Below are positions 1-8,104 of a stretch of 16,810 nucleotides of DNA, piece by piece. Source of the stretch: Chitinophagales bacterium (GTDB taxonomy: Bacteria; Bacteroidota; Bacteroidia; Chitinophagales; BACL12); assembly GCA_014380545.1 (NCBI GenBank), contig JACMJP010000070.1, positions 1 to 16,810 on the forward strand, read 5' to 3'. Positions within the stretch are counted from its first letter, which is position 1. The number at the start of each line of letters is the position of its first letter. Made by a program: the position numbers and the translations under genes. The notes below the pieces were generated by a model, which saw only the letters and a list, made by a program, of their open reading frames with translations, was not told the DNA's origin and made no database searches.

Positions 1-2964
1 AATGGAATTGATCTGTATGATGGAAATATTTCAGGAGCAAGCCGAATGGAGTACGGTTATGCCTTGTTCAAAGCAAATGTATCAAACGGATGTCAGAATA
101 ATACTATTAGGAATTGCTCAATCACTTTAAGGGCAAATAACTCATCAACGGGGCCAACACCCTTTGATAATGGATCGAGAGGAATTTTTGCTGGTAATGT
201 AATAAGAACAGCAATAGGAACTGATTTAGCAATTACAAATACAACAGGGAGAAATGAAAATAATATTATTGCAGGTAATACAATTAAAAATGTAAATCAT
301 GGAATTATTGTTCGTGGTTATTATGATATTATATCGCCTTACACTTATTATGATCAAAATAATATAATAGGAGAATCAGGGAGTGGAAATATTATTGAAA
401 ATTATGGATCTTCATCTCCCTCACCAGCTTATGGAATTTATGTTATTTATAATAATAATACAGCGATTAATGATAATGAAATTAATAATTCGGCATCCGG
501 GGGCAGTGCATGTTCGAATCTATTGTATGGAATTTATCATAGCAGTAATTTACCCAGTGCACCAGTTAACATCACGATCAATAATAATACGATTAGTTTA
601 TTACAGGGAGTATCTAATACTTTCTATGCAATCAGAACAGGAGCTACTTCAAATGTAACGGGAGGAAATATTTACATTACGGATAACACAATTGAAAGCT
701 GTTCGTTTTCAGGATCTTCTGCTTCTTATTTCAGAGGTATAGAACAATCCTTTGCCGGAACTTCTTCTGATATCTCTTATAATATTATTCAAAATAATGC
801 GATAAACAGCACAGCAACTTCCGGTACTTCAGATATCATACTCATAAATAATAATACATCTACTCCAAATGTAACTGTAACATATAATCAGCTTTTAAAT
901 AACAGTAAGACTGGCAGTGGTGATGCAAATTTATATGGCTACTATAATAATAGCGGAACAGCATCAGGAACACTTACAGTTTCAAATAATATTATAGATG
1001 GATTATCAGTTCCAACTACTTCTACCTCATCGGCTGTAGGAATAAGGGCTTCAACTTCAACATCACAAATAAAATACATTAATGATAATACTGTATCAAA
1101 TATAAGTGGTGGAACAGGTACTGTAGTTTACACTGCCGGAATTGTTTGTAATAAAATGTCAGCAGGGTCAGAAGTGAATAATAACATAGTTTCAAATGTT
1201 TCTTCAACAGGTTATGTTATGGGAATTAATTGTTGCGACGCAGCTTCAACCAGTTCAACTTTAAATTTATCGTATACACTTTCCGGCAATACAGTTTCGG
1301 AAATTTCAAGCACAGCCGCATCAAATTATGCTGTATACGGGGTAATATTAAATACTACATCATCAGGAGGAGATGTTGTATTTGATGGAAATACAATCAG
1401 TGATGTTAGTAGTTCTGCCACAGGAAATCCTTCCATCAGGGGACTTCAAATAATCGGAGGATCAACAAGTGCTGACTATACTATCAGTAATTCGGTAATT
1501 ACGTATATTCGGCAAACAGCGACTTCAGGCAGTGGGAGCCCCATAGGTATAAGTTGTGATGTGGAAGCTGATATAAATATTTATAAAAATCATATTTACG
1601 ATATTATAGCAACAACCGGAACAGCATATGGTATTTCAAGTTATGGAAGTGATGCTACATTTAACGTTTATAATAATTATATTCAAAGATTACATTCACA
1701 AGGTAGCGTTTGGGGGTTTAATGGAAATGATGTTGATGCTACTTATGATATATCTTATAATACAATTGTATTAGGATTAGACGGATTATTAACGGGTACT
1801 CCGAATTTCAGTTGTTCGGGTATTGCATTTGGAACAAATACACCTCTTACATTGCGAAATAATATTATTTATGTAAATGCGATTGCTGCTGGTAATGGCA
1901 TTGCATCATGTATCAGAAGACCTTATGTATTTGGTGAAGCGGGAAATGATCCTACTAATTTTTTAACTTCATCAAATAATAATTTTTATTATATCCCAAC
2001 AAGCACTTACAATTATATTTATGTGGAAGGATATTCGCAAACCTCACTCATTAATGGATGGGCCTGGGCAGGAGCAACTGTGAGTGTTCCAAATAATTTG
2101 AATAATGATCCCTGTTTTAATGTTATAGGAACGGCGCCTGAATCATACAAAGCTTTTATGGCTCCAAGGGAAAGCGGAAGTTATTATGATGGGATTCCTT
2201 TTGCCGGAGGTGCTTCATTACCACAAAATTTAAAATTAACTGCAGGCAGCATTAATTATGCTGAAAGCCATGCCGTTGTTATTGCAGGTATCACAACCGA
2301 TTGGGAGGGAGATGCAAGATCAGGTTCAACACCTGATATTGGTGCTGATGAAGGGGTATTTATTCTAGCGGATCCGGAATGCGATCTTATTTTACCAATA
2401 GAATTACTTCATCTTAACGGGCATTACAATGAATTAAATAAAACAAATGAATTGTATTGGCAAACAATTACAGAAATAAATTCCCTGAGATTTGAAATTG
2501 AAAGATCATTGGATGGAGTTGATTTTGAATATATAGGTGAGATGGATGCGGCAGGTAATTCAACAGCAACCTTAAATTATACTTTTATTGATGATGCACC
2601 TGTATTTGGAAATAACTATTACAGGTTAAAGATGGTTGATGCAGATGAAACATTTACATATAGCAATACAATTTCTATTTACGTTGAGGGAGAAAATCTT
2701 AGTAATTATATAATTTATCCAAACCCCGTTCAAGACGTACTATTTATTGCTGTATATTCAACAAATGATATTATAACTGCTATTACTGTACATGATCTGT
2801 TAGGCAGAAAGATTATGCTCAATAGTTTTTATTTAAATGAAGGCGATAATATTATTCGTTTAAATACAAAACTGCTTGCTTCAGGTACTTATTTTATAAG
2901 TATAACTGATATACACTCTCAGGAAAAACTCTCCTCTAAATTTGTGAAAACAAATCAGGAATAA
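1..2964 (+). CDS. Secreted parallel beta-helix repeat protein with T9SS type A sorting domain (5' end outside window)
   Basis: The reading frame is open back to base 1, so the gene begins upstream; the ATG at 46 is internal. The visible 987 residues begin with about 780 residues rich in Asn, Ser, Thr and Gly, built of short repeats such as 'INNNTI' and 'YNNYIQ' with paired Asn. This is the signature of a right-handed parallel beta-helix with an asparagine ladder. Next is 'PDIGADEG', a motif common just after such helices in Bacteroidota. From about base 2380 there is an Ig/fibronectin-like linker ('LPIELL...LYWQT...FEIERS.DG..FEYIG...NYYRLK.VD'). From about 2700 to the end lies the T9SS sorting domain ('YPNP', 'DLLGRK', 'SGTYFI', 'KFVK'). 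The product is expected to be exported by Sec, moved across the outer membrane by T9SS, and attached to the surface or released. A polysaccharide-binding, lyase-like or adhesive role is possible; no catalytic residues can be assigned. Confidence 0.88.
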   Translation, partial: NGIDLYDGNISGASRMEYGYALFKANVSNGCQNNTIRNCSITLRANNSSTGPTPFDNGSRGIFAGNVIRTAIGTDLAITNTTGRNENNIIAGNTIKNVNHGIIVRGYYDIISPYTYYDQNNIIGESGSGNIIENYGSSSPSPAYGIYVIYNNNTAINDNEINNSASGGSACSNLLYGIYHSSNLPSAPVNITINNNTISLLQGVSNTFYAIRTGATSNVTGGNIYITDNTIESCSFSGSSASYFRGIEQSFAGTSSDISYNIIQNNAINSTATSGTSDIILINNNTSTPNVTVTYNQLLNNSKTGSGDANLYGYYNNSGTASGTLTVSNNIIDGLSVPTTSTSSAVGIRASTSTSQIKYINDNTVSNISGGTGTVVYTAGIVCNKMSAGSEVNNNIVSNVSSTGYVMGINCCDAASTSSTLNLSYTLSGNTVSEISSTAASNYAVYGVILNTTSSGGDVVFDGNTISDVSSSATGNPSIRGLQIIGGSTSADYTISNSVITYIRQTATSGSGSPIGISCDVEADINIYKNHIYDIIATTGTAYGISSYGSDATFNVYNNYIQRLHSQGSVWGFNGNDVDATYDISYNTIVLGLDGLLTGTPNFSCSGIAFGTNTPLTLRNNIIYVNAIAAGNGIASCIRRPYVFGEAGNDPTNFLTSSNNNFYYIPTSTYNYIYVEGYSQTSLINGWAWAGATVSVPNNLNNDPCFNVIGTAPESYKAFMAPRESGSYYDGIPFAGGASLPQNLKLTAGSINYAESHAVVIAGITTDWEGDARSGSTPDIGADEGVFILADPECDLILPIELLHLNGHYNELNKTNELYWQTITEINSLRFEIERSLDGVDFEYIGEMDAAGNSTATLNYTFIDDAPVFGNNYYRLKMVDADETFTYSNTISIYVEGENLSNYIIYPNPVQDVLFIAVYSTNDIITAITVHDLLGRKIMLNSFYLNEGDNIIRLNTKLLASGTYFISITDIHSQEKLSSKFVKTNQE

Positions 2965-3040
2965 CTTTTTCACTTTATTTATTTTCTTCCGAATCCGAAC
3001 TACAAATTTTAAATTATGAACAGCATCTTGTGAACAGGTT

Positions 3041-3059
3041 AGAAAATCATTGATTTTCT
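3041..3059 (+). terminator. AT-rich hairpin downstream of the beta-helix gene, possible weak terminator
   Basis: An 8-base perfect inverted repeat (AGAAAATC / GATTTTCT) is separated by the 3-base loop ATT and followed by a short T-rich run. It lies 76 bases after the beta-helix stop codon and before the start of the outer-membrane protein gene. The stem has only two G-C pairs and the T tract is short, so termination would be inefficient. It could also be a chance AT-rich palindrome. Confidence 0.3.
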
Positions 3060-3123
3060 TTATGGCATGGATGTTGAAATTCCGCAACTTCAAAATATTT
3101 TATCACAACTTAATTTATTCAGT

Positions 3124-3726
3124 ATGAAAAGGGATTTATTTTCAATAGGCGTTGTGTGCATAGGAATGTTTTATCACACATCCATTTCAGCACAGGTTTT
3201 TAATGAAGGTCAAATGAGCGGAAGTATAGGTTATGGTTTTCCGAATTTCACAAGAACATTATTCAACCTTGCTGATGGTGTAAGCGACCTGGAATCGCAT
3301 GTTTACGGCCCGATGTATGGGAAATTTGAATATGCCGTGAATGATGTAATTGGTTTTGGTGTGAACGTAGCATATACTTATGGCAATGCATCTTATGAAA
3401 CAACAAATGAAGATCTCGATTCAATTATTTATAATACAAGTTTTATATATCAATCATATAGTGTATTGGGAAGATTGAATTTCCATTTTGGTGATGCAGA
3501 TAAAGTAGATCCTTATGCGGGAATTGGTATGGGGTATCGCAATTCAAATTATAAATATAAAAGTGATGACCCGAATTTTGATGAAGCTGATGTTAATAGC
3601 TTCCTGCATTTCGGTGTTGATCTCACATTAGGTGCACGGTTTTATTTGACAGATAATATCGGAATATATGGTGAAGTAGGTTTGGCGAAATCACCTTTAC
3701 AAATTGGATTAATAGCAACGTTTTAA
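3124..3726 (+). CDS. Small outer-membrane beta-barrel protein
   Basis: From the ATG at 3124 the product is 200 residues and opens with a clean Sec signal peptide: 'MKRD', then a hydrophobic core, then 'SISAQ' with cleavage expected after about residue 24. An in-frame ATG at 3067 would put 19 extra, non-signal-like residues in front, so I reject it. The mature part alternates polar and hydrophobic residues in strands with Gly and aromatic residues ('GSIGYGFPNF', 'FGVNVAYTYGNASY', 'LGRLNFHFG', 'PYAGIGMGYR', 'LTLGARFYL', 'IYGEVGLA') and ends in a terminal Phe ('IGLIATF'), the usual BAM recognition signal. This fits an eight-stranded OmpX/OmpW-like barrel of the generic OMP_b-brl type common in Bacteroidota. 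The specific function cannot be told. It lies in the same direction as the beta-helix gene, 159 bases downstream, so it may be separately transcribed. Confidence 0.82.
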   Translation: MKRDLFSIGVVCIGMFYHTSISAQVFNEGQMSGSIGYGFPNFTRTLFNLADGVSDLESHVYGPMYGKFEYAVNDVIGFGVNVAYTYGNASYETTNEDLDSIIYNTSFIYQSYSVLGRLNFHFGDADKVDPYAGIGMGYRNSNYKYKSDDPNFDEADVNSFLHFGVDLTLGARFYLTDNIGIYGEVGLAKSPLQIGLIATF

Positions 3727-3753
3727 TAATCGGTCGGAGTGCTGTATAAATAA

Positions 3754-3782
3754 AAAATGCCGGAAATAAATCCCGGCATTTT
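3754..3782. terminator. Bidirectional intrinsic terminator between the barrel gene and alaS
   Basis: A perfect 10-base stem, AAAATGCCGG pairing with CCGGCATTTT, encloses a 9-base loop. The stem has a strong GC core with an A run on the left and a T run on the right, so it gives a hairpin plus U tract when read in either direction. It sits 27 bases after the stop of the plus-strand outer-membrane gene and 56 bases beyond the stop of minus-strand alaS, so it can serve both convergent genes. Confidence 0.85.
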
Positions 3783-3838
3783 CTGTTTTGGTTGACCCCT
3801 GATGATCCAGAAGTACATTACAAAGATATACTATTATT

Positions 3839-6478
3839 TCATACAATACTATTCTCCAAATATTTTTTTGATTTTTCAATTGCACTTTCTAAACCAGATA
3901 TATTTTTTCCTCCAGCGGTTGCAAAGAAGTTTTGTCCTCCACCCCCGCCTTCAATTTCTTTTCCCAATTCTTTTACCATCTGCGCAGCATTAAAATTATT
4001 TTCTTTCACAACATTGTCAGAAATGATAATGGTAATATTTGCTTTGCCGTTTACAGTGCTACCAAGTACACAAAATAAATTCTCCGTTTCATTGCGCAGG
4101 TTATATGCTAACTTTTTTATAAGCTCTGTATTATCAATTGCAACAATTGAACGGATCACATTAAGAGAACCTATTTTTTCAATATTCTTTTTCAGATCAT
4201 CTTTAATTTGATTCATTTGAATCAGTTGATATTTTTCAATTTCAATTTTCAAGTTTTCATTGTCTGTAATCAACTGCTCAACATTTTTTACAACATCCCC
4301 ATGACTCTTTACTAATTCTTTTACGGATTGCACAATATGTATTTGCTCATTAATGTAATTTTCCGCACCTGTATTTGTAACTGCTTCTATCCTGCGTATG
4401 CCAGCTGCCACAGCACTTTCAGAAACGATCTTGCAATAACCTATCTCACCTGTTGCATTTACATGCGTACCACCGCAAAATTCTTTACTAAAATCTTCAT
4501 CGGCAATTACTACTCTGACTGTTTCACCATATTTCTCCCCAAAAAGCATCATTGCCCCCATCTTTTTTGCTTCTTCAATTGGCAACAATTTAGTTTCAAC
4601 AGGAATGTTCTCCCTTATTTTTTTATTGATCAATGTTTCAATAGTAAGTAACTCTTCTTCATTTACTTTACTAAAATGAGAAAAGTCAAAGCGGAAACGC
4701 TCAGGACCAACATAAGATCCTTTTTGCTGAACATGTGTTCCTAAAATATCTCTTAATGCGGCATGTAATAAATGTGTTGCTGTATGATTGCTTTCTGTTT
4801 CTTCTCTTTTAGCTGCATCAACTTTTGCAATTACTGTTGTGTTAGCTTCATCGGGTAGTTGATCAGTGAAATGAATAATAAGCTCATTTTCTTTTTTTGT
4901 GTCAAGAACCCGGAAAATCTTACTATTGATAATTAATTCTCCTGTGTCGCCAACTTGTCCACCACTCTCTGCATAAAAAGGAGTTTTATTTAATACGATC
5001 TGATATTGAGTTTCATTCTTGAGTTTCACTGACCGCATTTTTATTATTTGTGCTTCGCATTCCAACGTATCATATCCTACAAACTCAACTTTATTTTTAT
5101 CACTAATAATTAACCAGTCTCCCGTTTCCATACTCGTTGCATTACGACTGCGATCTTTTTGTTTTTTCATTTCTTCATGAAAACTCTTTTCATCAGCAGT
5201 CAGGTTTTTTTCCTTTGCAATTAATGTTGTAAGATCAAACGGAAAGCCATAAGTGTCATATAACTCAAATGCCACAGGCCCCGGAATTTCTGTTTTACTA
5301 TTATTTTTTAATTCTTCTTCAACGCTGTTTAATCTTTTAATTCCTGTTTCCAATGTTTTTAAAAACGCTGTTTCCTCTTCAAAAACAACCTTGTTTACAA
5401 ATCCTTTCTGTGCATCTAATTCAGGAAATACATTTTTAAATTCATTTGCAAGCACAAATACCAATTCATGAAAGAAAGGCTTTTTTAAATTGAGAAAAGA
5501 GAAACCGTAGCGGACAGCTCTTCTTAAAATTCTTCTTAATACATATCCTGCACCTGTATTGGATGGTAACTGCCCGTCGGCAATACAAAAACTTACTGCT
5601 CTTATATGATCGCAAATTACCCTTATGGCAATATCACTTTTATTATCAGTGCCCGCATATTTAATTCCACTTAATTGTTCTATATTATTTATAAGAGGTG
5701 TAAAAACGTCTGTATCATAATTGGAAGATTTATTTTGTACTGCCCTAACCAATCTTTCAAAGCCCATTCCTGTATCAACATGTTTGGCTGGCAATTCTTC
5801 TAATTTTCCATCTGCCTTCCTGTTATATTGAATAAATACATGATTCCATATTTCAATTACTTGCGGGTCACCAGTATTCACTAATTCTTTTCCCTCAATT
5901 TTGTTTCTTTCCTCATTACTGCGCATATCGTAATGAATTTCACTGCATGGTCCACAGGGACCTGTATCACCCATCTCCCAGAAATTATCTTTTTTATTTC
6001 CTTTTAATATCCTGTCTTCAACAATACAATTTTTCCATACATCATATGCTTCCTGGTCAAAAGATAAATTTTCTTTTTCATCACCTTCAAAAACTGTTAC
6101 GTATAATCTTGATTTGTCTAATTTGTAGATATCAGTTAATAATTCCCAACCCCATGTTATACTTTCTTTTTTAAAATAATCACCAAAACTCCAGTTACCC
6201 AGCATTTCAAACATGGTGTGATGATAAGTATCTACACCAACTTCTTCCAGATCATTATGTTTTCCTGAAACCCGCAAGCATTTTTGTGTATCAGCAACTC
6301 TTGAATATTGAATTTGTTTATTCCCGAGAAAAATATCTTTAAACTGATTCATCCCTGCATTTGTAAACATCAGTGTCGGATCGTTTTTTACAACAATGGG
6401 AGCGGAGGAAACAATTTTATGTTGCTTGGTTTCAAAAAATTCTAAAAACTTTTTTCTTATTTCATGTGATGTCATCAT
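3839..6478 (-). CDS. alaS: Alanyl-tRNA synthetase
   Basis: This class II aminoacyl-tRNA synthetase charges tRNA-Ala in the cytoplasm. The 879 residues match the full bacterial length. The aminoacylation domain is at the N-terminus ('DPTLMFTNAGMNQFK', 'RVADTQKCLR', 'HHTMFEMLGNWSFGDYFK', 'GDTGPCGPCSEIHYD', 'DTGMGFERL'), followed by 'DHIRAVSF' and 'GYVLRRILRRAVRYG'. The editing domain that hydrolyses Ser- and Gly-tRNA-Ala has both zinc motifs: HTATH at residues 565-569 and CGGTH at 668-672, almost the numbering I recall for the E. coli enzyme. The C-terminal C-Ala domain has the glycine-rich motif 'GGGGGQ..FATAGG' near residue 845. The protein begins Met-Met, so the start may be 6478 or 6475. 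It diverges from the M23 peptidase gene. No domain is missing, and this should be the functional single-copy enzyme. Confidence 0.98.
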   Translation of the reverse strand: MMTSHEIRKKFLEFFETKQHKIVSSAPIVVKNDPTLMFTNAGMNQFKDIFLGNKQIQYSRVADTQKCLRVSGKHNDLEEVGVDTYHHTMFEMLGNWSFGDYFKKESITWGWELLTDIYKLDKSRLYVTVFEGDEKENLSFDQEAYDVWKNCIVEDRILKGNKKDNFWEMGDTGPCGPCSEIHYDMRSNEERNKIEGKELVNTGDPQVIEIWNHVFIQYNRKADGKLEELPAKHVDTGMGFERLVRAVQNKSSNYDTDVFTPLINNIEQLSGIKYAGTDNKSDIAIRVICDHIRAVSFCIADGQLPSNTGAGYVLRRILRRAVRYGFSFLNLKKPFFHELVFVLANEFKNVFPELDAQKGFVNKVVFEEETAFLKTLETGIKRLNSVEEELKNNSKTEIPGPVAFELYDTYGFPFDLTTLIAKEKNLTADEKSFHEEMKKQKDRSRNATSMETGDWLIISDKNKVEFVGYDTLECEAQIIKMRSVKLKNETQYQIVLNKTPFYAESGGQVGDTGELIINSKIFRVLDTKKENELIIHFTDQLPDEANTTVIAKVDAAKREETESNHTATHLLHAALRDILGTHVQQKGSYVGPERFRFDFSHFSKVNEEELLTIETLINKKIRENIPVETKLLPIEEAKKMGAMMLFGEKYGETVRVVIADEDFSKEFCGGTHVNATGEIGYCKIVSESAVAAGIRRIEAVTNTGAENYINEQIHIVQSVKELVKSHGDVVKNVEQLITDNENLKIEIEKYQLIQMNQIKDDLKKNIEKIGSLNVIRSIVAIDNTELIKKLAYNLRNETENLFCVLGSTVNGKANITIIISDNVVKENNFNAAQMVKELGKEIEGGGGGQNFFATAGGKNISGLESAIEKSKKYLENSIV

Positions 6479-6531
6479 ACAATATCAAACCAATATTTTC
6501 TGTTTATAAATTTCTTTGTAATTTCGAAACG

Positions 6532-6562
6532 CAAATTTAAAGAATGTATACTGCATGGCGAA
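6532..6562 (-). promoter_or_regulatory. Probable alaS promoter (Bacteroidota-type -33/-7)
   Basis: On the minus strand the sequence TTCG (bases 6562-6559) is followed after exactly 19 bases by TAAATTTG (6539-6532). This matches the Bacteroidota consensus TTTG-N19-TAnnTTTG with one mismatch in the -33 element. The predicted leader to the alaS start at 6478 would be about 45-50 bases. The -33 element falls inside the first codons of the divergent M23 gene (start 6555), so the two genes overlap in their control region. Confidence 0.5.
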
Positions 6563-7529
6563 GAAAGTAAAATATTTCTATAACCCTACAAACCTCCGCT
6601 TTGAGAAATTAATAACTTCAGGTTGGGTTATTTTTATGCGGGTGTTTGGCTGGATATGTACTGCAGCAGCATTTGCATTTATCATTATATGGATCGCCTA
6701 CACTTACCTCGATTCACCAAATGAAAAATATCTGAAAGAACAATTATCGCAAATGGAATTTGAATATGAACTGATGAGCCATAAATTAGATACCATGGAT
6801 TTAATCATGAATGAAATTGCTCACAGAGATGATAATATTTACAGAACGATATTTGAGGCTGAACCAATTTCAAGGGCGGAACGGGTAGCTGGCATTGGAG
6901 GAAGCGAACGTTTTAAAAGATTAAATAAAATTGATAATGCTGAGCTGATTAAAAGTACTGCATCAAAATTGGAATTAATTCGCAGGAAAATGGTGATGCA
7001 ATCAAGATCATTTGATGAGATCAGTAAATTAGTGGAAATGAAAGAAGAAATATTGTCCGCTACACCCGCTATTCAACCTGTAAGTAATAAAGATCTGGAG
7101 AGAATTGCTTCAGGATTTGGATTTCGCATTCACCCTATTTATAAAGTTCCGAAATTTCATGAGGGTATAGATTTTACAGCACCAAAGGGAACTGATGTTT
7201 TTGCAACCGCCGATGGGGTTGTGGAACAGGCAGATAATAAAGCAAGTGGTTTTGGAAATGTAATTGTTATAAATCATAGTAACGGTTACAAAACAAGATA
7301 TGCGCATTTAAATGGATTTGCGGTACATGCTGGCGAAAAAGTGAAGCGGGGAGAATTAATAGGGTATGTGGGAACAACAGGTTTATCTACTGCACCGCAT
7401 TTACATTACGAAGTGGAAAAGGACGGAGTAAAGATTGATCCAATTAATTTCTTTTATAACGACCTTTCCGCAGAAGAATATGCAAGGCTCATAGAACTTG
7501 CTAACCAGTCGAATCAGTCTTATGACTAA
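6555..7529 (+). CDS. Membrane-anchored M23 family metallopeptidase (LytM-type)
   Basis: This 324-residue protein should cut peptidoglycan cross-bridges or stem peptides in the periplasm. Residues 1-23 are basic, residues 24-50 form one transmembrane segment ('WVIFMRVFGWICTAAAF...'), and residues 55-165 are charged and helical, probably a coiled coil. The C-terminal LytM domain (about 184-300) has the whole zinc set: H202 and D206 in 'HEGID', and H282 and H284 in 'HLH', with the usual extra histidine H251 in 'YAHL'. The enzyme therefore looks active rather than a degenerate activator. The architecture (one membrane anchor, coiled coil, M23 domain) recalls envelope-remodelling M23 proteins. It diverges from alaS and precedes the MerR gene; from memory, alaS/M23/MerR adjacency recurs in Bacteroidota. 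A match to the -7 element upstream is only approximate (TAATTTCG at 6519-6526). Confidence 0.93.
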   Translation: MAKKVKYFYNPTNLRFEKLITSGWVIFMRVFGWICTAAAFAFIIIWIAYTYLDSPNEKYLKEQLSQMEFEYELMSHKLDTMDLIMNEIAHRDDNIYRTIFEAEPISRAERVAGIGGSERFKRLNKIDNAELIKSTASKLELIRRKMVMQSRSFDEISKLVEMKEEILSATPAIQPVSNKDLERIASGFGFRIHPIYKVPKFHEGIDFTAPKGTDVFATADGVVEQADNKASGFGNVIVINHSNGYKTRYAHLNGFAVHAGEKVKRGELIGYVGTTGLSTAPHLHYEVEKDGVKIDPINFFYNDLSAEEYARLIELANQSNQSYD

Positions 7530-7544
7530 TAAATTAATTTGCTG

Positions 7545-7562
7545 ATTAGCTAATATGCTAAT
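7545..7562. repeat. Short AT-rich inverted repeat in the M23-MerR gap
   Basis: ATTAGC and GCTAAT form a perfect 6-base inverted repeat around the 6-base spacer TAATAT, 16 bases after the M23 stop codon. The 170-base gap (7530-7699) contains nothing else I can name. The repeat could be a weak terminator or a protein-binding dyad; no T tract follows, so I do not call it a terminator. Confidence 0.25.
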
Positions 7563-7699
7563 TGAATAATGAATTTAATTGGATAGGTTTTCACTGAGAA
7601 AGCTCAACTTTTATTGTTTAAAAATATTTTTTATTCTCCCGGTAATAAGTTTTAATTTTATCACAATATAGTATTTGCATTTAATTAGGACATTAATTT

Positions 7700-8038
7700 A
7701 TGCCTTATAAGGATAAAGAAATAGAAAAAATATACTGGAGTATCGGTGAGGTTGCTGCTTCTCTTGGTGTGAGTATAAGTATGATCCGTTTCTGGGAAGC
7801 CGGACTGGAGATATTAAAACCAAAAAGAAACAAGAAGGGAGATCGCTTTTATAAAAAAGATGATGTGGAGCGAATAAAAATGATATATCACCTCACTAAG
7901 GAAAAAGGGTACACATTAAAAGGCGCTAAACAAAAAATACTGGCTGAAGGAGTAGAAAAAGTGGATGCACAATTTCAAACTGCGGAAACATTGAAAAAGA
8001 TAAAAGAATTTCTTACTCAATTAAGAAATGAGTTATAA
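7700..8038 (+). CDS. MerR family transcriptional regulator, short form
   Basis: This 112-residue DNA-binding protein has a MerR winged helix-turn-helix at about residues 12-82: 'WSIGEVAASLGVSISMIRFWE' for the helix-turn-helix and 'GDRFYKKDDVERIKMIYHLTKEKGYTLKGAKQKI' for the wing and following helices. About 30 residues remain after that, enough for a dimerisation helix but not for a metal- or drug-binding domain, so no inducer can be inferred. The usual first-helix pattern 'YYS..EVA...GV....IRYWE' is kept, with Phe in place of Tyr before the Trp. It is 170 bases downstream of the M23 gene on the same strand and may have its own promoter. The target genes are unknown; the neighbouring peptidase is an obvious candidate but nothing in the sequence proves it. 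Confidence 0.88.
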   Translation: MPYKDKEIEKIYWSIGEVAASLGVSISMIRFWEAGLEILKPKRNKKGDRFYKKDDVERIKMIYHLTKEKGYTLKGAKQKILAEGVEKVDAQFQTAETLKKIKEFLTQLRNEL

Positions 8039-8104
8039 GCCTTGGTTTATTGATCGCTAACAAGACTATTCGAGGTTAAACTATTATTCATCACTCATTA
8101 GTAA

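Noticed and set aside
1..2350. Repeated AATAATAAT-like runs that could be taken for a DNA repeat array
   Set aside because: They are codons for Asn-rich turns of the beta-helix within one open frame, not a nucleotide-level repeat with fixed units or spacers.
3067..3123. Upstream in-frame ATG for the outer-membrane barrel gene
   Set aside because: The added 19 residues are not signal-like and would bury the clean signal peptide that begins at 3124.
5253..5471. Plus-strand open frames inside alaS (for example this one and 3792-4211)
   Set aside because: They are antisense to a fully conserved synthetase and have no family features.
7530..7699. Possible small RNA or leader in the M23-MerR gap
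   Set aside because: Beyond one short dyad I see no stable structure, open frame or convincing promoter.
8039..8104. Possible terminator between the MerR gene and the Wzi-like gene
   Set aside because: Only a weak AT repeat (TATTATT / AATAATA) is present, without GC stem or T tract.
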